The position numbers and the translations under genes were made by a program. Below the pieces are notes generated by a model. That model was not told the DNA's origin. It worked only from the letters and a program-made list of their open reading frames with translations, and searched no databases. Below are positions 35,611 through 47,850 of a stretch of DNA of 64,000 nucleotides, in pieces (position 1 is the first letter of the stretch; every line of letters starts with the position of its first letter). This stretch comes from Acridotheres tristis (taxonomy: Eukaryota; Chordata; Aves; Passeriformes; Sturnidae): NCBI GenBank assembly GCA_037013685.1, contig CM072886.1, forward strand, positions 86,806,922 to 86,870,921, given 5' to 3'.

Positions 35611-38600
35611 ATCACAGAGGTGTCCAGCTGGAGCTGACTTCTTACTAGAAATCAGTAAATTCTTGCTAGTCCCTTTTCCATTTGAGTTTTCTCTTAGGGA
35701 CTCATTGTGGCAGCTCTTGTCCTTCAGCAGTCTTCTGCCTTTGTAAAAAAAGTAAAATGTGATATTAATGTTTATGTTTTATTTAGATCAGAGCACCTTA
35801 GATTCTGGTTTACATTACTGACTACGTGCTTCCAGGACTGAATATCAAAATACACTTTCAATTCGAATGGCTTTTATTTATTTTCCTTTTCCTCAAAATG
35901 TATCAAAAGCAGATAATGCTGTTTATCATATAACAATTTAAGATAATTTTAGAAATAATCCAAAAGGTTTTTCCAAGCTGCTCCTTTCATGGGCTGAGTT
36001 CTTCTGAGAAGAAAATAATTTTCATCCACTTTCTAATTGCTTAATGACTTGTATGAAATGCAGGCTTATTAGTTTTAGCCATTCCACATTTCTCAGAGAG
36101 AGATAAAAATATTTTGAATGAAAATGCTTCTGAATATGTTATTTGAAAGACTGATTACCACTACTGACTTTATTACACAAACATGAATATGTCACATTAT
36201 TTGTCAATATCTCATGAGTTTAAAATTGGCCTTTCACTGACTGTCTTTGTAGCTGAGCATTAAAAATCTCTTCATAAAAAGTGAAAATAATTTGATTTTG
36301 TTTTAGTACCAAAAGGAGATTTTTAAAATCGAGTTGCTTTCATGGTTCTCATGTCTTTGAATAATAAAAGAAAGGCAGAGGTATAGAAAGTAAAGTTATA
36401 TGGAACCAGAGGTTCCTGGTCAATGACAGGTCAGGAAGAGGAAGCATAGACAAAATCAAATATGCCTAAAATAATTATGCTTTACAGAATTATATTCTGT
36501 TTCTTATAAAATATTTTAAGTGACTTAGAGAGGAGGATGCTAAAGGATACACTGACTGGAGATCTGTGCCAGTAATAAGCAATCTTGGATCCTGAAGGCC
36601 TTATATGTGATGGCTTTCCCCTGTGCCAGGAATATTGTTCTGAAAAAAATATTAGCCAAAATAATTTTTTTAGCTAAAATTTTGATTAATGTCTCTAATT
36701 TCTTCCAAGTAGCCTACAGACAGATAAAGTATTAGAAAAAAATTGATGTTGTTTAAAATTGCTCCTTCCCTCCAAGAAGCACAGATAGGAGGGGTCAAAA
36801 TACAGCGCTTCATGTCTAGGGCACAAGCAGAACTGGATAAAGGTTCGTATCACATTTATTCTGTGTGAAGCCAACCCCACTTCTTACCCCAGAGCTCTTT
36901 CTGCTGCTTGGTTCTCCCTCTCCAGCCTCTAGCTAACCAGCACCACTGCATTGCACTTGACCTGCTGCTTTTCAGGGATGAGATAGCAGCTCTGCAGTTA
37001 TCCAAGATTACTGATAATTTCTTCCTGCCACTCATTTAACTCTGATAATACCTCAAATGTCCAGTTTATGTGTTACTCTAAAGACACCTGCTGCTACTCA
37101 AACGGATTTAAACTCTCAGTGGTTAATCCCCCTACACTTACTCCTACAGTGTGATTGCTGCTCTGCTCCACCACTCTGCAGTTCAGCTGGTCTGGATGGC
37201 ACCTTTCTCCCTGTTTACTTCCATCTGAGCAAGGATGAGGGTTTTTCTGTAGCCAAGGGTAAGCAAAACTGCAGATCCTATGGAGAGGTTCACCCAGGAT
37301 ATTTAATTTTGCTTATCCTCTTTTGAAACCGGTAGCAGAAATTGTAAGGAGGACAAGTAGGGAGAATATTGCTACCCTGTACATTGTTCACATGGCCTTT
37401 CTCAGTCAGATACTGTTAGGAAGATGATGCTGGAATAAATGATTCTTTGCAGGGTTTTTGCCTTGGAAAAGGTATCATCACTTTCTGTTTTCTTCTTTAC
37501 CCTGAGACGGGGATACTTGAACTATGTTGATAGAACACAGAATGGTGCATTTTCTCCCATCTCCAGAGTTTTCCCCACTACCTGCATGACAGTAAGCTCA
37601 ATTGTTTGAGAACTCACAAAGCATTTTGATGGTACTTTTTCCAGCCTTTGTCTTAAAGCAACACTCTAAGTGCAGACTAACTTACAGCTGCAGCTCTGCT
37701 TTGTCTAATGCTCGGCAGTCTCAAAATCAGGCACCCCGTGAGCACAGAGACGATTCATTCTTGTGGCATTTCCTGGTTAACCAGTGCTGTGCCTTAAATC
37801 CCCACAGCTAGGTCTGCACAGCTTTTCACCTCCACTAGCTCTTTACTTCTGTGCTCCTGGGATTTTAGATTATTCTCCACTGCTGTGGAAATGTGTGGGA
37901 AGTCAGGTAATGGTCAGCGGATTTTATAATTTTTTTGGTATAACGTTACATAGCCTTTAAAAATGAAAACTGTAAAACAAGATCAGGAAGTTATTTGGAT
38001 TAATCACTTATATTTAGTATCACAGCTGTTCTTGGGATGATTACACAATGATATAAAGGTGCAAAGGAGATCAGAATCTCAGGTTTTCTTCTCCTGATCT
38101 CCTGTCACAGGAATGTAATTTTCTACCTTCTTTGGACAATCACAGTGTGCTTTAAGATGATTTCTCTTTTTTTTTCAGATTTTGGAAACAAAAATGATTA
38201 AATTCACAGAATTCTTCTTGTATCAGTTATAATATAAGTTAAATAAAAAAAAACCCTCTCTGATTCTAAATGCTTACAGAACACCCTTTCTTTTAGACAC
38301 ATAGCAGGGCTGCAAGTTCAGCCATATCTGAGGGGAAAATGGCATGTTTCTTACCCAGTGATGTATTTGCTTAAGCCCTCTTTCCATTAGGGCATCTGGA
38401 TCTATAACTTCATGTTATAAAATAAGTGTTATTCATTTATGAGTGAACATACTGTACTGTTCCTTCTTGTGGGACTTACCGCTGCTAGTAGGGGACTCTT
38501 TTCTTTCACTGGAAGCAGTCAGGAAAATCTCAGCAGGCCTTTGTACAATTATCACGGCCCCAGGTTTCCATCTAGTGCACTTCCAGCTTTGCTGTTCCTA

Positions 38601-39050
38601 GCCAGTGGGAATTTAGCAAACTACTTGGAAGGAGATCTGGTCACTGAGGCATCAAAATCTACCTTCTTCCAGCATACCAGAAGGTACGGCTGCAGCCTGA
38701 AAGCTGCACTGTGCCTTTTCACACAGAGATCTCACCAGGGAGACAGTCCCAGGGTTGGGACACAGTACCCAAAAATAAACACCTTTCAGTGCTTTCATTA
38801 TGGGGGCTAGTAGTCTCGCCTCCTTTTGTCTTGGCTTTGGAAATTGGATGAGGTATCTTGCCTGTTTGGCCAGGTAGAGGAAAAAGGGATAATTTCAATG
38901 GATGTCCTAAATTTATTAACTTTCCCTGTCTGCCATGAGAAAAGGCAGGAAGCGAGCTCTCAAAACATCTCTTACAAGCAGATCAAACCTATAGATGTCT
39001 GTGTCAGAAATATTTGAAAGCATGATTGAATAAAGTCGCCTGAGCCAGGC
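35611..39050. other. Non-coding DNA, no gene recognised
   Basis: Unique, mostly AT-rich sequence with modest GC rises at 36.85-37.3 and 38.45-38.8 kb. Frames 37057-37326 plus and 38439-38810 plus are unfamiliar. No transposon of recognisable age was seen. Confidence 0.6.
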
Positions 39051-40190
39051 ACATTTTAAAAAATAAGCACTGTATTACTTCAAGTTGCTGTAAATAGCAA
39101 TTTACTTTGGTTATTTCCTTTAATTACAGCGCTCCATCTTTACACAAGGTTGTATTTAGGAACAAAGGGACCAGTGTCACTGTAAGGTGTATGCTATAAT
39201 AGAGACATTTATATTAGGCTTCAGGAGAAGCCTACAGTGTATCCAGCAATTCTGTGGCTCTTGTGACCACCGACCCTTCTCTGGTTTTGTTAATGAGTTT
39301 TTTCCTTTTATATATGTGCTCATTAGGCTCTTTCTGGTTCTGCTATGAAGTTCTCCCAACACTTCAGCTATTACCCTGCACTGTTATTACTTTTCTGACA
39401 GATAGTATCAGGATAAGCCAGAATTAAAATAGACTCTCCTCTATTATATAAAATGTGCAGATTTTAAGGGAAGCAATGCAACCCCAAACTTTTCACCTAA
39501 CAAGAGTTATAAATGAGCAAATTGCTCCAAATGTTTTTAGAAAGAAACAGGAAACCAAGTTATCTAGCAAACCTATTTATACACAGTAGGTAACCCTGAG
39601 TTGCAGGCAGGACTAATAAACAAAGAGTGACAACCTATTTCTTTTAATGACAAGTTGACATATTTATTTTTATTATTTCACAGAAGCATTCACCAGACTC
39701 ATCTTTCACACTAAAGCTCCATTCTCCTTTCCTCCAGACAGAGCATGTAGCCTTACTGCACTAAGGTTGAGTAAAAAAAACCAACCAACCAAACAAAAAC
39801 CACAGCACTTTTGGAATAAAAAAAAGATATTTGACAGCCTGTGGTTTACTGTACTGGAACATAAAATTTAAGATTTTTCTTGTCTGAGTAAAGTTTTATA
39901 TGCTCATTTTTGTAAAGTTAAATTATAGCTACCAAAAGTGATTTTTATATCAATTAAGTTGAATTTCTACTTCTCCATGAACTGGAACTTAATCTCCTAT
40001 AAAATATGACTGATTGTTCTTCCTAAATAAGATGCTTTAAAACTTCTAGGGCATTAAATCACACAATTTAGAAATGATAGAACCCCTCACAATATATGAA
40101 AACTCCTATAATGAACTTCAAATATAAACTAAGTTACCATAAAATGGGCTTACTTTTCTGTGCTTAGTGTGACATTTTCCAATAATAGCA
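39051..40190. other. AT-rich non-coding DNA
   Basis: No gene seen. It has an AACC/AAAC-type low-complexity patch near 39775-39800 and an A7 run near 39820. It leads into the palindrome-rich block that follows. Confidence 0.6.
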
Positions 40191-42020
40191 TTTTCTACAA
40201 CAAAAGTGACAATTCACTTTTGCTCAAAGAAATAATCTCCTTAGTTTTGCTAAATTTACTTTTTTTTGTGTGTGCGTGTAACAGGAATATGGATATATAA
40301 AATAATTTACATTTTATTGAACTAGACTTTCGAGTAGCTACAGATCAAGATGCACTTTCCAACTATGAACATGTAGACACTGTATGCAAACACCACATTG
40401 GAAATTAATGAATATCTATTTAGCATGTCACTTAATTGAAAGTTTATTAATTAAGTCTTTCAAATGAAATTGTGTTAAGCCATGGAAGTATCTAGACCAC
40501 AATGATTTTTCTTCTTACTGTCCCTTTTTATTTATATTTTGAACCTATGTCCTGAAACTGTAGCAACCTAGAAAATAATGGTAAAAGAAAACAGAATGAG
40601 AGTACAATGGGATATGAGTGGTGGTTTTGTATGTTCATTCATATACATTTTCTTTCTGCTCTTTACAACAGTTGTTTGGTCAGGGAAATATGTTAATAAG
40701 AAATAAAGTTCTATTCTTATTCATATAATTATGCTGTAATAACTGGAGGACAAAATAAGGATTTCTAAATTTATAAGGTTGTTGTTAGTTTAATAAAAAA
40801 ATTCTATACTGTTAAAATGAACTCAAGCCCAACCTAAACCAACCTAATTACAGTGGAATAAATAGGAAAATATTTTTAAATGCTCCAAACCTCATATTTT
40901 AGTTTCACTGTACAACATAAGCCATTCAGTAAATAGATCTTTTGGTTTTGTGTAAATGCTGCTCATATTGAAGAACAGACAAGTGACTAAACATTCTAGA
41001 ATTCTTGAGATTTTAATAATTTTAGCACTGTATATAAACGCTTCTGTGAGTGGATAACAATTCTGTTAACACAAAAGGAAAGGCAAACTACCCATTTAAA
41101 AATTATGTCACCAGCATTCCCTTTATTAAATGCTTGGAAACATTTTATGTCATTTCTATATTTCCTGCTTGAAATTGTGGTGGATTTGAATGTGACCTAA
41201 TACAAAGATACTATCATATTCTCTTGTGGGAATTCAAACTTTGTAGAAAATACAGGGTTTTTTTCCCTCACGTGCTTTCACTAAAAAAACTCATCACACT
41301 ATTTTAGGTGTCCTCCATCCTGCCAGTTCCCTGCACATTGTTTTATAACACCTGCATTTTATGGAAAAAAAAATCAACCCAAAATGCCAACACAGTTTTT
41401 ACATTACCAGGGATATACTCGAGAAGGGCCATTATTGAGTTCGCAACCTATTCCTGTTCATTCATGAATGAATAATGTTAGAATTAACATGAGCTATAGT
41501 GCATTATTTATTATTTCTCTGGATTTGATGCTTAGCAGAGGTGTTAAAGTCTGATGCCTTTTAAATGTAATTCATCTCCTTTCGTTATGTATTTTGCTGG
41601 CTAAAAGAGCCCCATCACTTTTATTTTGCTATTGCTGCTTTAAGGTAATACTTAAAATTAGAGAAATATTAAAATTATTTCAAGCTATTAGTTAAATAAA
41701 TAGAGCAATTAGTTAGAAGCATCCAATTATTTAGTGTCAGTCAATAGATACAGAAGAAAACTGAAATCTAGGCACTTGGCTAATATCTGCATGTCTATCA
41801 TGAAAATGAAAACAAAATTATGCTCTTATGCTCTTTTTCTGTGATTTTTATTTCTGAAAGTTCAAGAACTAGCAAGAAAGCATCCAGGCTGGAAGTCTGA
41901 CACCATCAAAGTAATGGGAAATTAATTCACAGTAGCATAACTGTGTGGTGATTGTTTGTTCTTGTTTAAACAAGATTCTTATTTATGTTGTTAAAGGCTC
42001 AATATTAATATTTTATGATT
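40191..42020. promoter_or_regulatory. Palindrome- and homeodomain-motif-rich block, candidate conserved non-coding region
   Basis: Four clean inverted repeats lie in 1.8 kb: CAAAAGTGA/TCACTTTTG around CAAT (40201-40222), ACTTAATT/AATTAAGT with an 11-base loop (40430-40456), a 16-base perfect palindrome TTCATTCATGAATGAA (41457-41472) and a 14-base perfect palindrome CTTGTTTAAACAAG (41961-41974), the last containing facing forkhead-like cores. TAAT/ATTA cores are dense. Reading frames are absent, which together with the absence of repeats makes this the longest repeat-free, frame-free block of the window. Conservation is a guess until aligned. Confidence 0.3.
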
Positions 42021-42890
42021 CATAATACATGGTGTTGAAGGCTGGTGAGCTAGGCAGTGAAACAGTAATTTCCTAAGAAGCATTTTCAGCACAAGCAGAA
42101 CTGTACAAATGCTGTGCAAAAGAGGCTGCTTCCACGGATCTGAACAGGAGATGAATCCATACAGAAATCTGGAGTATCGGTTAGAAGCTGGGAAAACGCC
42201 CTGTCTGACTGCAAAAATCTAGCTATTGTGTATCAAGAGCAAATTGAACAGAAAAAGATTTTTACAAGGCACTGTGAGAATGCTTTCTCACCTGTGGGTA
42301 TATCTGATTATCAGACTCACAGTTATGAGGGTTTTGGCAAGTCTTGAAAATTCCTGCCATGACTTCTGTCTACTCAAAACAAGCTGTTGGCTAGTGTTCT
42401 TGGCAAGCTTAGCATTTGCTTCAAGGCTTCTGAAAAAAAAAAGTTTCAGTCCTTAATCACTTAAGAGAACAATTGCTTCCCCAAGGCTTCTGTCTGCAAT
42501 TTAAGTCAATGCATCTCTTCTGTAGAGATGCCATGTGACACATCCCACAGCAACCTTAATTTTAATTTACAGACCATATTTTCAACGTTTTCAAAATACC
42601 TCTGAAGTTCCCTATGCATTTCTGCAGCTGTCCAGATTGTAACTTTCCAGAGTCTAAAGCACAGCCTGGAATATGGGTCACAATGCCTAAAAGAAAACTG
42701 AAAGCAACCAGAACCTGCAGTGGGCAAGAAGAGCTGGGCAGAGCTAGAAGGAACTTCCCACTTTGAATATTTATGAGATGCCTGTTGATTGGACAGAACA
42801 ACATTAAGTACCACCACACCACCCTAGTTTTTCTCAGACACTAAATTATCAGGTACTTTGGCTCACGCCAGGTTCATCAGGTTTTGTATA
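42021..42890. other. Non-coding DNA, no gene recognised
   Basis: Short frames on both strands (42226-42456 plus, 42506-42817 minus, 42562-42822 minus) have no recognisable domain. Nothing else identified. Confidence 0.5.
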
Positions 42891-42895
42891 ATTAC

Positions 42896-42933
<38 letters not shown>
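42896..42933. repeat. ATT trinucleotide repeat
   Basis: About twelve and a half perfect ATT/TTA units. The flanks (GGTTTTGTATAATTAC on the left) faintly recall the ATT-rich middle of the avian LTR at 45.7 kb, but the sequence after the array does not follow that LTR, so a separate origin is assumed. Confidence 0.95.
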
Positions 42934-44090
42934 GCAAACATTCTCAATATGAGCAGAAGCTGTGACATCCAGCCCTTTGTGCCCATGCAAAGGCTGGTCT
43001 GGTCAACCTGACTGCTTGACCAGCCTACCTGGGACTGGGTAGCTGGCTCCTCCTGCAAGCACAGTGCAGGGTCCCATCTCACTGCAGTGCATCTTGCTCT
43101 GCCCCGAGCGATTGTTTGTGAATCTCGGCTGGAATTTCTCAGCTTGAAATCTGTGTTTCAGGCTCTGAATACCCTCTTCCTTCTGCCATCATGCCAATAT
43201 GAGAAGGCAGTGCATAAATTAACAGTTATTAAATGCACTAATGAATCCAAAGCAAGACTAATCTGAACCTCTCTTCTGTAGGAGGCACAAGAAGGAAAAA
43301 CACATTTCATTAAATGCCTGCTAACTTTAGACATGTGAGCTGAGCAGGAGGGATTAGGAAAGCAAAGAATGCCAACAGCCACAATTTACATCTGGACAGT
43401 TCCATCCCCTTTTAAAATAATGGACAAAGACTTAAACCCACAGTAGCTTTATTTAACTCTTGTTTATTCTAGTGGTAATTATGAATGTAAGTAGGGACCA
43501 GACGATGAAATGTATTTCTTCAGGAAACTTGGTCTGTGTGGTTTGAGTAGGATTGTGTTGTAACTTGTTCCCCTAAGGCTTCAAATACCTCTCACCCAGA
43601 ACTGTAACGTAAAGTATGAAACTGTAATGAATAAATAAAGAAATTTAAACTACCTAATTAATTAAAATCCTGGAAAATTAGTATTAAAATTGCATTGCTT
43701 GAAATAGTAAGATTATTTACAGGTTCTTTCTACTCCTTATTAAAACCATAAACTGCTTTAATAGGAAAGAAATTTTGGAAAATGTACTTTCTATACAGCA
43801 TTTTAATTGAGTTGTTTTACTGAAATGATTGTACACAACTGGAGAAAACCTTTTTTCCTTTAATCCATCTAATTATTTTTGCATGTGTGTATAATATATT
43901 TTTCTGAAATTCTGGAAATGAAAAATGTTTAGAGAGGACCAAGAACTCCACCCAGACATTCCAGCAATACAAAACATGCCCTGATTAAAAAAAACAACAA
44001 CAACAACAAAACCTTTTAGTCAACACCCATTAAGAAAACAAACAAATAACCAACCAACCAAACCAGAGGCTAAGCAGCAGAGCAATGAAG
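42934..44090. other. Non-coding DNA, no gene recognised
   Basis: Includes a small hairpin, CTGGTCAA/TTGACCAG with a nine-base loop at 42999-43023, and a CAA/AAAC low-complexity patch at 43987-44062. The 43090-43140 part keeps two CpGs in a GATTGTTTGTGAAT context. Frames on the minus strand (42849-43082, 43158-43382) are unfamiliar; the first is dominated by asparagine from the ATT array. Confidence 0.5.
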
Positions 44091-44094
44091 TCAG

Positions 44095-44450
44095 CATCGA
44101 GCACAATAAAGCATATTTGTGTGTCCTGCATCTTGTCATGATTGATGTGTTGCACTCGTGGCATTTAAAAAACATTGTTTTGCTGGTACTTAGCATGATG
44201 ACAAATTAACAAATGGAATAAATGGATTACAAAGCAGTTACATTGTCATTTATGCCTTTTTCCTATCCACTGGACTACTACAAAGTGATCTGAGGCTAGT
44301 TACAAAAAGATATACAAGCTCTACAAGGTGCAGCATGCAGCAGGGTGATTAATGCGGAAAGATTAATGAACATAATTTTGAATCAGTAGGTTTTGTCTTA
44401 CGCTAGTTGTTAATTTTGTTATTAATAGGTGCAGAAATCATGACCCTTAT
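44095..44450. promoter_or_regulatory. Candidate enhancer with abutting MEIS and PBX/HOX-type sites
   Basis: TGTCA (44134-44138) directly abuts TGATTGAT (44139-44146), a MEIS-type core joined to a PBX/HOX-type core. Downstream come ATTAAC/ATTAAT cores and repeated GATTAATG-like text at 44346-44370 (GTGATTAATGCGG and AGATTAATGAAC). The stretch has no recognisable repeat and no reading frame. The same two motif classes occur together at 14.73-14.91 kb. Activity and conservation are inferred. Confidence 0.35.
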
Positions 44451-45708
44451 TTCATATATTCTCAAAGGGCTGGCACTGGGCTGCCATAGATAGCATTCTT
44501 GAAGCATCTTTGAAACAGCCTCTGATAAACAGGTATAAAGAAGATGGTCATCCAGGACCAAAGCTCTGAGAAACAAGGTAAATTAACTTGGGTGATGGTC
44601 CACTCTATCACAGCAGTGGTGCTTCTGGGTACTCCATACCCTACTGATCTGGCACTGTAAATCTCAGTGGGCTATTGCTGAAGCGGCCTCAGGTTTGAAA
44701 TGACTTGAAATGGGTTGTTTCCCAAGATTTCTATGGTGAGGAAATGACAGGAATATTTTTTCATGTGTGCCATCCCTGGAGAGACATGATGGCTAAGTAG
44801 TAATGTTGCATTTGTAGACAGTGACAAAAAGTGCTTTTTTCTTAAAGAGACCTCATGGGATCATGATGTTTCTGCTGGGCTACAGAGGTTTCTGCAGCAT
44901 AACTACGCTCCTCACTTCATGCAGATGCCACCAGGGCAAAGTGCTAAGCTGCTACAGCTGCCACTACACTGCATTCTTGCTGTCTCTATCTTATTCTGTA
45001 ATAAATTTCTTAAACCTTGGTTCGTCTACTCCTCACCCCAGACAGCAGAGATCATGATCCCATATATATTCCTTTAATGCTTTCCTTTGTTCTGTTCTGG
45101 ACAAGTAAACAGAATGAAAATTTGTAGCAAAAGTGTTTTTGGTTTATTGTTTTTTGATATTAAGTCTGATTACTAAGATGATGCATGGTAATTTTTGACG
45201 GGTAGTAAAAGTGTACTGCAAGGTATAGAAACCATTTGGTCTTACACATGCAGCCAGCAAGTTAACACGTGTCCGCTGAGCTGTGCTAACTGCCCAATTT
45301 TGTGTTCTTTGCCTGTGGCAGCTCTATAATGGTTCAATTTAGCTGGCCCTCAGAGAAAGCACCTGCAGAGATTTGGTGTACCACAGACTGTCTCACCCCT
45401 TACAGGCATGCAAAAGCTGTGAGTTTCTCAATTTGCCCACCACTGTTTTCTGCGTGCTTGTACTACCTTGGGTTACAACACACGCAATGTGGGGGATACA
45501 CCGAAAGCCAGAGGCGCTCCCCAGATGTGAAGCACCGAACACCTGTAGGATGAGCTCCTTCTGGTCCTGCTCACACTCTGGGAAAAGATAATTGCCTCCC
45601 CTTGCCATTATGACTGCTGCAGGACACATTCTCAGTCGTGGATAAGTTTCACATTTGTGCCCGCTGAGATGATGGGGTGCAGAACAAAGAGCTGAGGTGT
45701 TGAGGGGT
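44451..45708. other. Non-coding DNA left of the LTR
   Basis: No gene recognised. Frames 44821-45057, 45302-45553 and 45373-45591 plus, and 45393-45629 minus, overlap and have no familiar domain. It ends at the TG that opens the LTR. Confidence 0.5.
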
Positions 45709-46309
45709 TGTCCTGTTTTTAGCTAGGGTGGAGTTAATTTCATCTCAGTAGCTGTTACAGCACTGTGTTTTGGATTTGGAATGAGAATGGTGTTGATAAC
45801 ACATTGATTTTTTTTTTTTTTTGCTATGTCATATTTATCCTAAGTCAAAGACATTTTTTCCTTGTCTCATGCTCTGCCAGTGAGAAGGTACATTAAAAAA
45901 AACAAACCCGCATAAACAAGGGAGGGAACACAGCTGGGATGGAGACTTGAACTGACTAAAGGAATATTCCATATCATAGCATGTCATGCCCAGAATATAA
46001 ACTGGGGGGGGCTACCCAGGAAGGGTGGAAGGGTGGCCAAAGTTTTGGGAAGGTGGGGCTGGTGTTGATCAGCAGGGGGTGAGCAATTGCAATGTGCATC
46101 ACTTGTTATTATAATTACTATTATTATTATTATCATCATCATCAACAATTATTACTGTATTTTACTTAATTTTCAATTATTAGATGCTCTTAACATGCAA
46201 GTTTTACTTCCATTCTCCTTCCCCATTCCACAGAGGTGGGGGGAAAATGGGCAGGTTGAGGGAGAGGCTGCGTGATGCTTAATCTACTACTGGTTTTAAA
46301 AACATGACA
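45709..46309 (+). mobile_element. Solo LTR of an avian endogenous retrovirus (probably ERVL-like)
   Basis: This matches, over its whole length and in order, a common bird LTR that I recognise by pattern. It opens with TGTCCTG at 45709, followed by the GAGTTAATTT and GATAACACA segments. A TATA box (TATAAA, 45996-46001) lies just before a G7 run, then come the GAGCAATTGC and CATCACTTGTT segments, an ATT/ATC-rich stretch at 46111-46150, and an end at ACATGACA (46309), where family members end in ACGACA. The polyadenylation hexamer position near 46175 is degraded. There is no gag, pol or env on either side, so only a single LTR remains after recombination. Flanking bases GGGGT and AAGGT agree at three of five positions, a weak trace of a 5-bp target duplication. 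The family name is uncertain. Confidence 0.85.
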
Positions 46310-47280
46310 AAGGTGATTGGTGAGTTACAGGAGAATGAAATCTGGCACTGCACATTTGCAACCCATTCTAGAAATGCTAAGAAGCACTCTTCCTGAAGAC
46401 GTTTATCCACAGAAATGCACCACACCCCTTCTGGGGTGCAAAAGGGGGAAAGTAGAAGAGAGAATCAAAAAGCAGGCGAGGGAGTGACAGCAATTAAAGA
46501 GTTGCAACAGACACTGGTGCCTTAGGGTACATGGGTGGCACAAACAGATCTGAGGAAAGAGAGTTAAAGGTCGAGTGGTAAGCTGTATCTAAGAGCTGTG
46601 ATTTTAAGCTTAAACGACCAGCTAAAAATTTATTATGTTGCATGAAACTCAACGACCAATCTACTCTAAGGCACTTGTATGCATTAAAATTCAACAAGAA
46701 AAAGAAACAGTGTAGTGTGATAAAATAATACTAACAGTAAGAGTCTGGTACTTCTCAATTACATTACATGTAAAGTCTGTGCCTGAAAGCAAGCTCTGAT
46801 AGTCACAAAATAAAAAATAGTAAAGGAAATCGGTGTGACCTTCTCTTCTTGTGACAAGAAAATATTTGGTAGAAAATACAAAATAGACATTGACAAATAC
46901 AGCCAGCTACAGAAGTAATTAAAGAAAATTTGGTTTAAAAACCACCTAGTATTTAAGGATGCTGAAGATTACATAATTGGATCATCACAGAAAGGATTAT
47001 ATGCTTCAAAATCGGCTCTTATTATGAGACAAGGCTCCTTCAGAACACAGAATTCACCAATCCTCTAAAATAAAGTGAGAATACTTTTAAACTAACTGAT
47101 GCATGATCTATGTGAGACTTGTATAAATTAATGTGTTCTTCCAAAAATTCACTTTTGCAGTGACATACATAGGAATTACATTTCCAAGTAGGCCATTATT
47201 TGGAAATGGAAGTGGCAAATGAATGTGCAGATTAAATTCCATTTCTGAAATGTGAAACTTCATAAAATATCTGATCTGAA
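46310..47280. other. AT-rich non-coding DNA right of the LTR
   Basis: No gene or further retroviral sequence is seen, which supports the solo state of the LTR. The minus-strand frame 46494-46697 is unfamiliar. Confidence 0.6.
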
Positions 47281-47850
47281 GAGTTAAGGAACATTCAGAG
47301 GAATATCACTTCCCTTCATCAGCCGAACATTTAGGACATTGTTTCTTGCAAAGTTGTTTTCTACATGCCAGATTTCATCTGGCAAGTCATATCCTCTGCA
47401 GGAGTTAAAGATGGTGTGTGAGGAAAAAAAGAGCACTTGGGGCAGAACTCTGCTTGGTATCTGTCGGCACGAGCAGGTAGCTACTCCATCTGCACTCTTC
47501 TGGTGAGTCACAGGCTGGCTTGGCCAACACTCCCTATGCAAGGCACACTTCTGGATACATGCTGGCATGATCCAGCTATCCTGTGCTGAAAGAATGCAGG
47601 TGGAGTTATGATCTTCCTTAGACAGCACTGACCAGGGACCTGGCCATACAGCTCCAGACCTGGGAGTGGTATATCCATGGAAACAGAAGTGACAGCATCG
47701 AGCCCAGGTGCAGAGCCACACCAAGGCTGTGCTGCTGTCAGTGCCCAGCTGGATCTCCTCATGCATGGTACCTGCTGAGCTCAGCTGCATCCCCAGCAGC
47801 CCTTTGGGCTCAGCACGGGTACTTCACTCGATTAGCTCAATTAAGCAGGG
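47281..47850 (-). other. GC-richer patch with a 168-codon open frame, unidentified
   Basis: A minus-strand frame runs 47790 to 47284, one of the longest in the window outside simple repeats and CpG islands. Its product is rich in Cys, Ser, Trp and His and has no signal peptide, transmembrane segment or domain I recognise. A second frame (47508-47762 minus) overlaps it. A random frame of this size is plausible in a 64-kb window. If real it would be intronless, or the surviving part of an old, unrecognised element. I give it low odds of coding. Confidence 0.15.

Noticed and set aside
35076..35746. Long open frames across the CCTCT array on both strands (112-207 codons)
   Set aside because: A stop-free five-base repeat opens several frames at once; the products are Leu/Ser/Pro or Glu/Arg/Gly repeats without any domain.
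42870..42945. ATT array as part of a second copy of the avian LTR
   Set aside because: Only about 20 bases on the left side vaguely resemble the LTR; the sequence to the right does not follow it.
42849..43082. Minus-strand frame containing an asparagine run
   Set aside because: The run is the ATT microsatellite read backwards; the rest has no known relative.
46310..47280. Remains of retroviral internal genes beside the LTR
   Set aside because: No gag, pol or env-like frame and no second LTR, so a solo LTR is the simpler reading.
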